Shown here one piece after another: positions 23,483 to 32,297 of a stretch of DNA of 48,567 bases; position 1 is the stretch's first letter, and the number at the start of each line of letters is the position of its first letter. A model generated the notes under the pieces. The model was given only the letters and a program-made list of their open reading frames with translations. It did no database searches and was not told the DNA's origin. Both the position numbers and the translations under genes were made by a program. This DNA is from an uncultured Mesorhizobium sp. (lineage in GTDB: Bacteria > Pseudomonadota > Alphaproteobacteria > Rhizobiales > Rhizobiaceae): NCBI GenBank assembly GCA_937958475.1, contig CALFXR010000021.1:1-48567 (forward strand), in the 5' to 3' direction.

Positions 23483-25018
23483 TCAGGAGACCGGCGCGGC
23501 GCCGCCTTTTTCCGTCCGCTTCGCCACGAAGGCGTCGAGCGCCGGGGCCGTCGCCGCGGCCCGCGCCGGCGCGACGAAGCCGGCGAGACGCGCGCGCCAG
23601 ATCGCCGTGGCGCGCTCGGTCGCGGTCTTCGCTCCGGCCTTGGTCCAGGCGCCGAAGTTCGACCAGTCGGCGACCAGCGGTTCGTAGAAGGCCGTGCGAT
23701 ATCGGCTCATCGTGTGCGCGGCGGCGAAGAAATGCCCGCCCGGCTGCACCTCGGCGATGGCCTCGAAACCGATGTCGTCGTCGTCCGCTGGCGTCGGCAG
23801 GCAGAGTTCCGCCATCGTCTGCAGCGCCTCGACGTCGGTGATCATCTTCTCGTAGGAGAAGCCGAGCCCGCCCTCGATCCAGCCGGCCGAGTGGATGCAC
23901 ATCGTGGCGCCGGCGAGCGTGCTGCCCCACAGCGCGAACTGCGTCTCGTGGGCCGCCTGCGCGTCGGACACGTTCGCCGCGCTGCCGCCGCCCGAGCGCC
24001 AGGGAAGGCCGAGACGGCGGGCGAGTTGCCCGGCGCCCAGCGTCGCCCTGACGTGCTCGGGCGTGCCGAAGGCCGGCGCGCCGGATTTCATGTCGACGTT
24101 GGAGGAGAAGCTGCCGTAGACGACGGGCGCACCGGGCCGCGCGATCTGGGCCAGCGCGATTCCAGCCAGCGCCTCGGCGTGCTGCAGGGTGAGCGCGCCG
24201 GCGACCGTCACCGGCGCCATCGCCCCGGCGAGGCAGAACGGGGTGATGACCGACACCTGGCCGGCGCGGGCGAAGTCGATGATGCCCTGCGCCATCGGGA
24301 TGTCGAGCTGGCGTGGCGAGTTGGTGTTGATCACCGTGTAGCAGCGCACCTCGGCGGCGAATTCGTCCCCGTCGAGCCCGCGCGCGATGCGGATCATCTC
24401 GAAGGAATCCTCGGTCTGCGGCGTGCCGCGGGCGTAGACGAAGGGCAGCTTGTCGCAGAGGGTCAGCTGCGCCCGCATCATCGCGTAGTGGCGGAAGCGG
24501 TTGTCGACGTCCTGCGGCTCGACGCCGGGGCCGAGCGCATGCAGCACGTCGAAGCCCTGGGTCAGCTTCAGCAGTTCCTCGAAGTCGGCCAGCGTGCCCG
24601 GCCGCCGGCCGCGCTCGAGATCCGTGCAGTTGGGCGCGCCGGCGCCGGGCAGGAAGGCCAGCGTGCCGAGTTCGAAGGCGATGTCGCGTGCCGGATCGCC
24701 GGCGCGGCCGGCGAACGAGCGGGGTGCGGCGGCGAGTGCCGCGGCGACGATGTCGCGGCCGATGCGCACCATCTGCGTCTCCTCGTCGACGAGCGCGCCT
24801 GCGGCACGGTAGAGCGCCCGCGCCTCGGGCAGGAGCACCTTCATGCCGAGTTCTTCCAGCACGCGCAGCGCCGCCTCGTGGATGGCGGCCACACGGTCCT
24901 CGGAAAAGACCGGCTGCGGCAGGAACGGGTTCTTCAGGCGCCGGTAGTCCGGGCGTCGCGCGAGGCCCTCTTCGCCGGTCCGTCCGCGCCTGCGTTCGCG
25001 TCGGTTGCCTTCGCTCAT
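23483..25018 (-). CDS. Trimethylamine methyltransferase (MttB) family protein, non-pyrrolysine type
   Basis: 511 residues of MttB superfamily TIM barrel. Features: a basic N-terminal tail, NPFLPQPVFSEDRVAAIHEA, LEELGMKVL, FLPGAGAPNCTDLERGRRPG, PFCLAGAMAPVTVAGALTLQ, YGSFSSNVDMKSGAP and GGHFFAAAHTMSRYRTAFYE. The frame has no internal UAG, so this is not the pyrrolysine-containing enzyme; relatives without pyrrolysine demethylate quaternary amines such as glycine betaine, moving the methyl to a corrinoid protein. No corrinoid protein gene is in the window. The ATG at 25018 has AGGGAGGG. It is divergent from a TetR gene and near the sarcosine-oxidase operon, suggesting stepwise amine demethylation (inference). 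Confidence 0.88.
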   Translation of the reverse strand: MSEGNRRERRRGRTGEEGLARRPDYRRLKNPFLPQPVFSEDRVAAIHEAALRVLEELGMKVLLPEARALYRAAGALVDEETQMVRIGRDIVAAALAAAPRSFAGRAGDPARDIAFELGTLAFLPGAGAPNCTDLERGRRPGTLADFEELLKLTQGFDVLHALGPGVEPQDVDNRFRHYAMMRAQLTLCDKLPFVYARGTPQTEDSFEMIRIARGLDGDEFAAEVRCYTVINTNSPRQLDIPMAQGIIDFARAGQVSVITPFCLAGAMAPVTVAGALTLQHAEALAGIALAQIARPGAPVVYGSFSSNVDMKSGAPAFGTPEHVRATLGAGQLARRLGLPWRSGGGSAANVSDAQAAHETQFALWGSTLAGATMCIHSAGWIEGGLGFSYEKMITDVEALQTMAELCLPTPADDDDIGFEAIAEVQPGGHFFAAAHTMSRYRTAFYEPLVADWSNFGAWTKAGAKTATERATAIWRARLAGFVAPARAAATAPALDAFVAKRTEKGGAAPVS

Positions 25019-25082
25019 GCATCCCTCCCTGGCCGTTCCGCCGTTGCGCCGGATGGCAGACTGGTCACAGGTGTACAGATAC

Positions 25083-25098
25083 TGGACATATGTGTCCA
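25083..25098. promoter_or_regulatory. Palindromic operator between mttB-like and tetR genes
   Basis: TGGACA-TATG-TGTCCA, a perfect 6-bp inverted repeat with a 4-base spacer, centred between the divergent starts (25018 and 25142). It is preceded by GTGTACAGATACTGGACA, with a related half-site. Likely binding site of the adjacent TetR. Confidence 0.6.
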
Positions 25099-25141
25099 TT
25101 CGATGCTTGCGCCCGCCCGGCCGCCATGTCATTCGTTCCAC

Positions 25142-25825
25142 ATGAAGAGGAACGCCGACACGAGCGAAGCGACCGGTTCCGTCGCCCGCGTCACACGCCG
25201 CGACTGGCTGGACGCGGCGCTGGCCGCGCTGGTCGCCGATGGCGTCGAGGGTGTTCGCGTGCTCGCGCTCTCCGAGCGTCTCGGCGCCTCGCGCTCCGGC
25301 TTCTACTGGCATTTCCGCGACCGCGACCAGTTGCTCGCCTGCCTGCTCGACCGTTGGCGGGAGACCAACACGGCGGCGATCGTCGAGCGCGCGGCGCGGC
25401 CGGCCGGCACCGTCGTGCGCGCCGTGCTCAACGTCTTCGAGTGCTGGGCCGACGAGCGCCTGTTCGATCCCGCGCTCGACTTCGCCGTCCGCGACTGGGC
25501 CAGGCGCGACGATGGCGTCCGCCAGGCAGTCGCCGAGGCCGACGCCGAGCGCCTCTCGGCCATCGGTGCCATGTACCGGCGCCACGGCTTCGCCGAAGGA
25601 GAGGCGCTGGTGCGCGCCCGCGTCCTCTACATGATGCAGGTCGGCTATTACGTGCTCGAGATCCGCGAGCCGGTGAAGACCCGGCTCTCGCACCTCGCCG
25701 CCTATCTGCGCAGCTTCACCGGCGTCGAGCCGGACGCGGCCGAACTCGCCGACTTCCGCGCCTTCGTCCTCGATCCGCGCCGCGGCGGCGAAACCGGCGA
25801 AGGGCGTCCGCGCGCGGCGTGGTGA
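25142..25825 (+). CDS. TetR/AcrR-family regulator
   Basis: 227 residues. N-terminal HTH: TRRDWLDAALAALVADGVEG, VRVLALSERLGASRSGFYWH, FRDRDQLLACLLDRW; then a helical effector domain (FDPALDFAVRDWARRDDGVR). The effector is unknown. The ATG at 25142 (MKRNADTSEA) has a weak ribosome site; the frame is open far upstream but only as antisense of the MttB gene. It sits between the divergent methyltransferase gene and the sox operon and probably controls both. Confidence 0.85.
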   Translation: MKRNADTSEATGSVARVTRRDWLDAALAALVADGVEGVRVLALSERLGASRSGFYWHFRDRDQLLACLLDRWRETNTAAIVERAARPAGTVVRAVLNVFECWADERLFDPALDFAVRDWARRDDGVRQAVAEADAERLSAIGAMYRRHGFAEGEALVRARVLYMMQVGYYVLEIREPVKTRLSHLAAYLRSFTGVEPDAAELADFRAFVLDPRRGGETGEGRPRAAW

Positions 25826-25939
25826 CGCTGGCCCAAAGGTTCCCGGCGTGCCCGCGGCAACGCTGGGCTATAGTCCGCCGGCTGGCGCGATTCCGGCAAG
25901 GACGGGCGCATTTGTCGTCCTCACGCGCCGGCACACTTG

Positions 25940-25951
25940 TCTATACATAGA
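25940..25951. promoter_or_regulatory. Small inverted repeat before the sox operon
   Basis: TCTAT-AC-ATAGA, a perfect 5-bp inverted repeat starting 45 bases upstream of soxB, overlapping an AT-rich patch (TTGTCTATACATAG) that could be promoter. The GTCT half resembles the TGTCC half-sites at 25083-25098 only loosely. Confidence 0.35.
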
Positions 25952-25984
25952 AGACGAGCACGGCATGGCGATCGGAGGGGCAGG

Positions 25985-27238
25985 GTGACGCGGCGCTATT
26001 CGGCCTTCGGCCTCTTTCGCGAAGGCCTGCGCGGCCATTCCGGCTGGCAGCCGGCGTGGCGGTCGCCGACGCCGAAGCCGGCCTACGACGCCGTCATCGT
26101 CGGCGGCGGCGGCCACGGGCTCGCCACCGCATATTACCTCGCCAAGAACCACGGCATGACCAACGTCGCCGTCATCGAGAAGGGCTGGCTCGGCGGCGGC
26201 AATACCGGCCGCAACACCACGACCATCCGCTCCAACTACTTCTATCCGGAAAGCGTCGCGCTCTACGACTTCGCCCTGAAGCTCTACGAGGGCCTGTCGC
26301 GCGAACTCAACTACAACATCATGCTCTCGCAGCGCGGCGTGCTCACCGTCGCCCATTCCGAGGGCGAGATGGAGATGGCGGCGCGGCTGGTCAACGCCAT
26401 GCAGATCAACGGCACCGACGCCGAACTGCTCGACAAGGCCGGCGTTCTCTCCCGCGCGCCGCTGCTCAACGACGCGGACGAGGCCCGCTATCCGATCTTC
26501 GGCGGCACCTTCCAGGGCAGGGCCGGCGTCGCCCGCCACGACGCCGTCGCCTGGGGCTATGCCCGCGCGGCCGACGCCCTAGGCGCCGACATCGTCCAGG
26601 GCTGCGAGGTGACCGGCTTCATCGTCGAGGGCGGGCGCTGCGTCGGCGTCGAGACGTCGCAGGGGCCGATCCGCGCCGGCACCGTGGCGCTCGCCGTCGC
26701 CGGCCATTCCAGCGTGCTCGCGGCGAAGGCCGGTTTCAGCCTGCCGATGCGCTCCTATTCGCTCCAGGCGATGGTGTCGGAACCGGTGAAGCCCTGCCTC
26801 GACACGGTCGTGCTCTACCAGGGCACCGGCACCTATCTGTTCCAGTCCGACAAGGGCGAGATCGTCGTCGGCGGCGGCCTCGACCGCGTGCCCTCCTATG
26901 CCCAGCGCGGCAATCCGCCGATGCAGCAGACGGTCATTTCCGGCCTGCTGGAAATGTTCCCGGCCTTCGCCCAGCTGAAGATGATGCGGCAATGGGCGGG
27001 CGTCGTCGACGTCGTCCCGGACTCCTCGCCCATCATCGGCCCGTCGCCGCTGCCCGGCCTCTTCCTCAACTGCGGCTGGGGCACCGGCGGCTTCAAGTCG
27101 ATCCCCGCCGGCGGCTGGCTCCTCGCCCATCTTCTGGCTACCGGCGAGCACCACGACATCAGCCGTCCCTTCGACCTCGACCGCTTCCGCACCGGCCGGC
27201 TGGTCGACGAGGCGGCGGGCTCCGGCATCGCGCACTAG
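25985..27238 (+). CDS. soxB: Sarcosine oxidase subunit beta
   Basis: 417 residues, the family length. FAD-dependent DadA-type oxidoreductase: typical lead YSAFGLFREGLRGHSGWQPA, dinucleotide-binding AVIVGGGGHGLATAYYLA (about 36-53), GGGNTGRNTTTIRSNY, and GVARHDAVAWGYARAADALG with H185 in the place of the His that carries covalent FMN in tetrameric sarcosine oxidases. Oxidises sarcosine to glycine and formaldehyde or 5,10-methylene-THF with H2O2. The GTG at 25985 has GGAGGGG 5 bases upstream. First gene of soxB-soxD-soxA. Confidence 0.94.
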   Translation: MTRRYSAFGLFREGLRGHSGWQPAWRSPTPKPAYDAVIVGGGGHGLATAYYLAKNHGMTNVAVIEKGWLGGGNTGRNTTTIRSNYFYPESVALYDFALKLYEGLSRELNYNIMLSQRGVLTVAHSEGEMEMAARLVNAMQINGTDAELLDKAGVLSRAPLLNDADEARYPIFGGTFQGRAGVARHDAVAWGYARAADALGADIVQGCEVTGFIVEGGRCVGVETSQGPIRAGTVALAVAGHSSVLAAKAGFSLPMRSYSLQAMVSEPVKPCLDTVVLYQGTGTYLFQSDKGEIVVGGGLDRVPSYAQRGNPPMQQTVISGLLEMFPAFAQLKMMRQWAGVVDVVPDSSPIIGPSPLPGLFLNCGWGTGGFKSIPAGGWLLAHLLATGEHHDISRPFDLDRFRTGRLVDEAAGSGIAH

Positions 27239-27249
27239 GGGCAACACGG

Positions 27250-27516
27250 ATGCAGCTCTTCACCTGTCCCTTCTGCGGTCCGCGCGACGAGACCGAGTTC
27301 CATTTCGGCGGCGAGGCCGGCAAGGTCCGCCCCGAGCCGGCCGGCGAGGTCGATGCCGGGCGCTGGTCGGCCTACCTCTTCGTCAACGCCAACCCGAAGG
27401 GCGCCACAAGCGAGATCTGGGTACATGCCACCTGCGGCGAATTCTTCCTGATGGAGCGCGACACGGTCACCCACGCCGTCACCGGCTCCAAGTCGCTGCG
27501 CAGGGAGGAAGCATGA
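27250..27516 (+). CDS. soxD: Sarcosine oxidase subunit delta
   Basis: 88 residues. Zinc-binding subunit with CPFCGPRDETEFHFGGEAG near the start (C6, C9) and the second pair in WVHATCGEFF (H59, C63); the stretch KGATSEIWVHATCGEFF is diagnostic. It bridges alpha and beta subunits. It starts 11 bases after soxB with AGGGG upstream and overlaps soxA by four bases (ATGA). Confidence 0.95.
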   Translation: MQLFTCPFCGPRDETEFHFGGEAGKVRPEPAGEVDAGRWSAYLFVNANPKGATSEIWVHATCGEFFLMERDTVTHAVTGSKSLRREEA

Positions 27517-30500
27517 GCTCGTCCCGCATCGACGCAACGGGCGCGGCGATCCCGTTCACTTTCGACGGGCGCCGCCATGAGGGCAGGGCCGGCGACACGA
27601 TCGCCTCGGCACTGCTCGCGGCCGGCGTCCGCATCGTCGGCCGCTCGTTCAAGTATCACCGGCCGCGCGGCATCTGGGGCGCCTGGACCGAGGAGCCCAA
27701 CGCGCTGGTCGACGTGACGGTCGACGGCCGCACGACGCCCAATCTGCGCGCCACGACCGAGCCGCTGCTCGCCGGCATGGCGGTGCGTTCCGTCAACGCC
27801 CACCCGACCGCCGAGGGCGACCGCGGCGCCTTCCTCGACCGGTTTTCCGCCTTCATCCCGTCCGGCTTCTACTACAAGACCTTCCTCTGGCCCGACTGGC
27901 ACCTGTTCGAGCCGCGCATCCGCGCCATGGCCGGCCTCGGCCGCCTCGATCCGGACAACCGCCCCGCCGCAGACTGGCCGCAGATCAATGCAAGCTGCGA
28001 CGTGCTGGTGATCGGCGCCGGGCCGGCGGGGCTTGCCGCGGCGAAGGCGTCGGCCGGCGCAGGCAAGTCCGTCATCCTCGTCGACGACCGGCCGCAGCCT
28101 GGCGGCTCGCTGCTGCATCGCGGCGGAACAGTCGACGGCATGCCCGGCGCCGAATGGGCGGCTTCCGTTGTCGGCGAACTCGCCGCTGCGGGCCACCGCG
28201 TGCTGACCGACACCACGGCGTACGGCATCTACGACCACGACCTCGTCTGCGCCTGGCAGCGCCGGCCCGGCCGTGCCGACGCGCAGTGGAAGATCCGGCC
28301 GAAGAGGATCGTCGTCGCCGCCGGCGCCATCGAGCGGCCGCTGGTCTTTGCCGACAACGACCGGCCGGGCGTCATGTCGGCCGATGCGGCGCTCTTCTAT
28401 CTCAGGCGCCACGGCGTGCTGGTCGGCAGCCGCGTCGTCGTCGCCGCCAACAATTCGAGCGCGGCAGCCGTCGCCGCAGCACTCGCGGACGCGGGCGCCG
28501 CGGTCACGCTCGCCGACCTGCGCCCCGACGCCACCGCGCCCGAGGGCGTCGCGCTGCGCAAGGGCGTCACCGTCGAGGCCGTCCACGGCAGGCGCGGCGT
28601 CGAGGCGGTGACCGTCGGCGGCGAGCGCATCGAGGCCGATGCGCTGCTGGTCTCCGGCGGCTGGACGCCGACCGTGCATCTCTTCTGCCAGGCGCGCGGC
28701 AGGCTGCGCTACGACGATGCGCTCGCCGCCTTCGTCCCCGGCGATCCGGTCGCCGGCATGACCGTCGCCGGGGCGGCGAACGGCAGTCTCGACCTCGCCT
28801 GCGCCCTTGCCGAGGGCTGGAAAGCCGGCGGGGGGGAGGGCGCTCCGCCCGCTCCCGGCGACGCCGAGAACGCATATCGGGTCGTGCCTGCCTGGCCGAA
28901 GGCCGGCGCGAAAGGCCGCCAGTGGATCGACCTGCAGAACGACGTGACGCTGAAGGACGTCGCGCTCGCCGCCCGCGAGAACTTCCGCTCCGTCGAGCAC
29001 CTGAAGCGCTACACCACGCTCGGCATGGCGACCGACCAGGGCAAGACGTCGAACATGAACGGCCTCGCCGCCATGGCCGCCATCACCGGTCGGTCGATCG
29101 AGGCGACCGGCACCACCACCTACCGGCCGCCCTTCGTGCCCGTCCCCTTCGGCGTCGTCGCCGGCCGCCGCCGCGGGCAGCTGTTCAATCCGGTGCGCCG
29201 CCTCGCGCTCGAAGACGCGCATCGGGCCGCCGGTGCCGTTTTCCGCGAATATGGCGGTTGGCTGCGCCCGGCCTGGTACGGTGCCGGCTCGGAAGCCGAA
29301 GAGATCGCCCGCGAGGCGAGCCTGGCGCGGCAGGCTGTCGGCATCCTCGACGGCTCGCCGCTCGGCAAGATCGAGGTGATGGGTCCCGACGCCGGCGCGC
29401 TGGTCGACTTCAACTCCTATTCGACATTGTCCAGCCTGAAGCCCGGCCGCATCCGCTACGGCTTCATGCTCACCGAGGGCGGCGTCGTCTATGACGACGG
29501 CGTCGTGTCGAAAGTCTCCGACGAGCACTACATCGTCTCGTGCTCGTCCGGCCACGTTCCGGGCGTGGTGGCCAGGCTGGAGGAATGGCGGCAGGACCGC
29601 TTCGACCCGGCGCGTGTTTTCGTCCACAATTCGACGCTGCAATGGGCGACGCTGACCGCCACCGGCCCGCGTTCGCGCGAACTGGTCGCAGCACTTCGCC
29701 TCGGCGTCGATCTTTCCGACGCGGCGCTGCCGCACATGGGTTTCGCCGAGGGTTCCTTCGAGGGCGGGCTCGCCCGCGTCGCCCGCGTCTCCTTCACCGG
29801 CGACCGCTCCTACGAGGTTTCGGTTGCCTCGTCACAGGCCCACCGCCTGCTCGCCGCCATGCTGGAGGTCGGGCGGCCGCTCGGCGCCTTCCCGCTCGGC
29901 TCCGAGGCGCTGCTGCTGCTGCGCGCCGAAAAGGGCTACTTGATCGCCGGCAAGGACACCGACGGCACCACCATGCCGCAGGACCTCGGCATCACCGCTC
30001 CGCGCGACAGGCGCAGGGACGAGTTCGTCGGCAAGCGCTCGCTGTTCACCGACAACGCCCGGGACGAGGCGCGCCGCCAGTTCGTCGGGCTTGCCGTCGA
30101 CGGCGCCGAACCGCTGCCGACCGGCGCCCACGGCGTCGACCGCACCGGCGGAAGGCCGCGCTCGATCGGCTATATCACCTCCAGCTATTTCAGCCCCGCG
30201 CTCGGCCGCCCGATCGCGCTCGGACTGATCGAACGCGGCCTGTCGCGGCTGGGCGAGACGGTCGAGTTCGTCCATCTGGGCCGGGTCCTCACGGCGCGCA
30301 TCGTCGCGCCCTGCGCCTTCGATGCCGAGGGCGCGCGGCTCTCCGCGCCCGACGGTGCCCCGCGGACCGTCGGCGCCGCGCCCCTGCCGGCATCGCCGAC
30401 CGCGAATGCCGCCGCCAAGGCGCCGCCCTTCGACCGCGGCAAACGCTGGGCGCCGGTCCCCGACTGGCGCTCCGCCGGGCTGGTGCGCGACGGCTGGACG

Positions 30501-30947
30501 GCGAAGCGCATCCTCGGTCTCGGCCAGACGCTGGTCTCGGGCCGTCTCGGCGACGCCGTCGCGTCGCTGGCGCCCGGTGCCAGGGAGGTCGGCCTGTTCG
30601 CCATCGCGGAGGGCGCGCCGCAACTGGTGCGCATCGCCGTCGACCGGGCGCTGATCGTGCGCGACACGCCTTCCGGCGGATCGCCCGCCGTCGGCGGGCA
30701 GGGCTTCGTCGCCACGCGGGTGGACGACGTCTTCGCCGTGTTCGAACTCGCCGGTCCGGGCTTGCGCGGGCTTCTCGCCGAGATGACGACTGCGGATCTC
30801 GAATCGGGAAGCCGCTCGGCTGCGGTGCTCGCCTGCGGCGTGCCGGCCTTCCTCTACCGCATCGCCGCGAACCGCGCCCGCCTCCATGTCGAGGCCGCGC
30901 ACGCGGCCTATCTCTGGCGCTGGCTGGAGACCCGCCCGGCGGAGTGA
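27513..30947 (+). CDS. soxA: Sarcosine oxidase subunit alpha with a C-terminal gamma-like domain (apparent SoxA-SoxG fusion)
   Basis: 1144 residues, well above the usual 960-1000 for SoxA. Domains: ferredoxin-like N-terminus without Fe-S cysteines (about 13-97), NAD/FAD Rossmann domain (CDVLVIGAGPAGLAAAKA, about 162-180), a second nucleotide-binding part (VVVAANNSSAAAVAAALADA), the SoxA middle region (RYTTLGMATDQGKTSNMNGL), and an aminomethyltransferase-like folate domain from about 530 to 950. The last 175 residues (from about 970, APPFDRGKRWAPVP) resemble the small gamma subunit SoxG, ending HAAYLWRWLETRPAE. No separate soxG follows. One uninterrupted frame; ATG at 27513 coupled to soxD by ATGA. 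Confidence 0.92.
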   Translation: MSSSRIDATGAAIPFTFDGRRHEGRAGDTIASALLAAGVRIVGRSFKYHRPRGIWGAWTEEPNALVDVTVDGRTTPNLRATTEPLLAGMAVRSVNAHPTAEGDRGAFLDRFSAFIPSGFYYKTFLWPDWHLFEPRIRAMAGLGRLDPDNRPAADWPQINASCDVLVIGAGPAGLAAAKASAGAGKSVILVDDRPQPGGSLLHRGGTVDGMPGAEWAASVVGELAAAGHRVLTDTTAYGIYDHDLVCAWQRRPGRADAQWKIRPKRIVVAAGAIERPLVFADNDRPGVMSADAALFYLRRHGVLVGSRVVVAANNSSAAAVAAALADAGAAVTLADLRPDATAPEGVALRKGVTVEAVHGRRGVEAVTVGGERIEADALLVSGGWTPTVHLFCQARGRLRYDDALAAFVPGDPVAGMTVAGAANGSLDLACALAEGWKAGGGEGAPPAPGDAENAYRVVPAWPKAGAKGRQWIDLQNDVTLKDVALAARENFRSVEHLKRYTTLGMATDQGKTSNMNGLAAMAAITGRSIEATGTTTYRPPFVPVPFGVVAGRRRGQLFNPVRRLALEDAHRAAGAVFREYGGWLRPAWYGAGSEAEEIAREASLARQAVGILDGSPLGKIEVMGPDAGALVDFNSYSTLSSLKPGRIRYGFMLTEGGVVYDDGVVSKVSDEHYIVSCSSGHVPGVVARLEEWRQDRFDPARVFVHNSTLQWATLTATGPRSRELVAALRLGVDLSDAALPHMGFAEGSFEGGLARVARVSFTGDRSYEVSVASSQAHRLLAAMLEVGRPLGAFPLGSEALLLLRAEKGYLIAGKDTDGTTMPQDLGITAPRDRRRDEFVGKRSLFTDNARDEARRQFVGLAVDGAEPLPTGAHGVDRTGGRPRSIGYITSSYFSPALGRPIALGLIERGLSRLGETVEFVHLGRVLTARIVAPCAFDAEGARLSAPDGAPRTVGAAPLPASPTANAAAKAPPFDRGKRWAPVPDWRSAGLVRDGWTAKRILGLGQTLVSGRLGDAVASLAPGAREVGLFAIAEGAPQLVRIAVDRALIVRDTPSGGSPAVGGQGFVATRVDDVFAVFELAGPGLRGLLAEMTTADLESGSRSAAVLACGVPAFLYRIAANRARLHVEAAHAAYLWRWLETRPAE

Positions 30948-30965
30948 ACCGCGAGCCGGTTCGCG

Positions 30966-32297
30966 CTACCGGCCGGGCCGGCGCTCGAAGGCGATCGGAA
31001 TGCCGTTGTCGGCGCGCAGCACCACCTTCAGCGTCGGCACCGGATCGGCGGCCCCGGCATAGCGCGGGCGGAAGCGGCGCAGCAGGGCGGCGAGCATGAT
31101 CGTCGCCTCGCGGTTGCCGAAGGCAGCGCCGATGCACATGCGCGGGCCGAGGCCGAAGGGCAGGTAGGCGTGACGCTCGATCCGCTCGCGATTGCCGGCG
31201 AGGAAGCGCTCCGGGCGGAAGCGTTCCGGCTCGTCCCAGAAGCGATGCAGGCGGTGGAGCAGCCGCACCGGCACCATCACGACCGAACCCTTGGCGATCG
31301 CGAGGTCGGAGATCGCGTCGTCGGCGATCGCCTGGCGCGTGATCACGGGGACCGGCGGGTAGAGCCGCTGCGTCTCCTCCACGCAGGCGAGGATGTAGGG
31401 CAGGCGGTCCGGCCATTCGCCCGACGGCACGCCGTCGTCGAAGACCCGGTCCGCTTCGGCGGTGGCCCGCTCCAGCGCCTGCTCGTGTCGCGCGAGCAGG
31501 AACAGCGCCCAGGCGACCGTCGCGGCGGTGGTCTCGTGGCCGGCGATCAGGAAGGTGACGACGTCGCCGACCATCTGCTCGGCGCCGACCTCGCCTTGCG
31601 CGGCGTCGCGGCGCAGCGCGATCAGCCGGTCGAGCAGGTCGCCGCGCGGCGCCGCCTCGGCCAGCCTCGCCTCGAGGATCGAGCGCACGCTCCGGTGCAG
31701 CCGGCGGGCCGCTTCCTGCCGCGCCGGGCGGTCTACCTGCGGGTAATAGCCTATGCCGCCCTCTTCGCCGGTGAGCGGCATTCCGCCCATGGCGGCGTAG
31801 ACGGCGTCGAGCGCGGCGAGCAGTTCTCCCACATGGCCCGCGAGCGCGCCGGAAAACAGCGTCAGCGACAGGTTCTCCAGCGCCATGCGGGCGGCGAGCG
31901 CGGTCGCCTCGTGGACGCCGGCGTCGAGCGCGCGCGTCGCGGCCTCGCTGTGATCGCGGATGATCGCGGCGTAGCCTTCCAGCGCCGGCCGGTTGAACAG
32001 CGTGGCGATCTGCTGGCGCACCCTGACCGAGACGTCGCCCTCGCCGGTGAGGATGCTCTCGCCGAGCACCGGCTCCATCAGCCGCTTGCGCGCCGCGGCC
32101 TGCCGGTAGTTCGCGGCGTTGGCGATGAAGCAGTGGCGGATGGCCTTCGGATCGAGGAGGACCACCGCCTGCGTGCCGTGCCGGCGGATCACGGCATGCT
32201 GGACCTCCGATCCCTCGGCGAGCACGCCCTGCAGGGCGGCCTTGCCCGCGTCCGGCCGACTTCGTCCGCTCGTCGGCGCTGCCGGCGCGGGCATCAT
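30966..32297 (-). CDS. Cytochrome P450
   Basis: 443 residues. Signatures: I-helix AGHETTA (252-258), ExxR (E308-R311 in EETQR), PERF motif (FWDEPERFRPERF) and heme loop FGLGPRMCIG with C388 as thiolate ligand. Soluble bacterial type, no membrane anchor. It needs a ferredoxin/reductase, not encoded nearby. The ATG at 32297 overlaps the TGA of the acyltransferase gene (ATGA), so the two proteins are made together. The substrate is unknown; an acyl chain or acyl-carrier-bound intermediate is suggested by the partner gene (inference). Confidence 0.93.
   Translation of the reverse strand: MMPAPAAPTSGRSRPDAGKAALQGVLAEGSEVQHAVIRRHGTQAVVLLDPKAIRHCFIANAANYRQAAARKRLMEPVLGESILTGEGDVSVRVRQQIATLFNRPALEGYAAIIRDHSEAATRALDAGVHEATALAARMALENLSLTLFSGALAGHVGELLAALDAVYAAMGGMPLTGEEGGIGYYPQVDRPARQEAARRLHRSVRSILEARLAEAAPRGDLLDRLIALRRDAAQGEVGAEQMVGDVVTFLIAGHETTAATVAWALFLLARHEQALERATAEADRVFDDGVPSGEWPDRLPYILACVEETQRLYPPVPVITRQAIADDAISDLAIAKGSVVMVPVRLLHRLHRFWDEPERFRPERFLAGNRERIERHAYLPFGLGPRMCIGAAFGNREATIMLAALLRRFRPRYAGAADPVPTLKVVLRADNGIPIAFERRPGR

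Noticed and set aside
23483..25018. Pyrrolysine-containing trimethylamine methyltransferase
   Set aside because: The frame has no internal UAG and the bacterium shows no pyl genes in the window; it is assigned to the non-pyrrolysine branch.
23321..25141. Upstream extension of the TetR gene into a very long ORF
   Set aside because: Reads antisense through the MttB-family gene; TetR homology begins only after the ATG at 25142.
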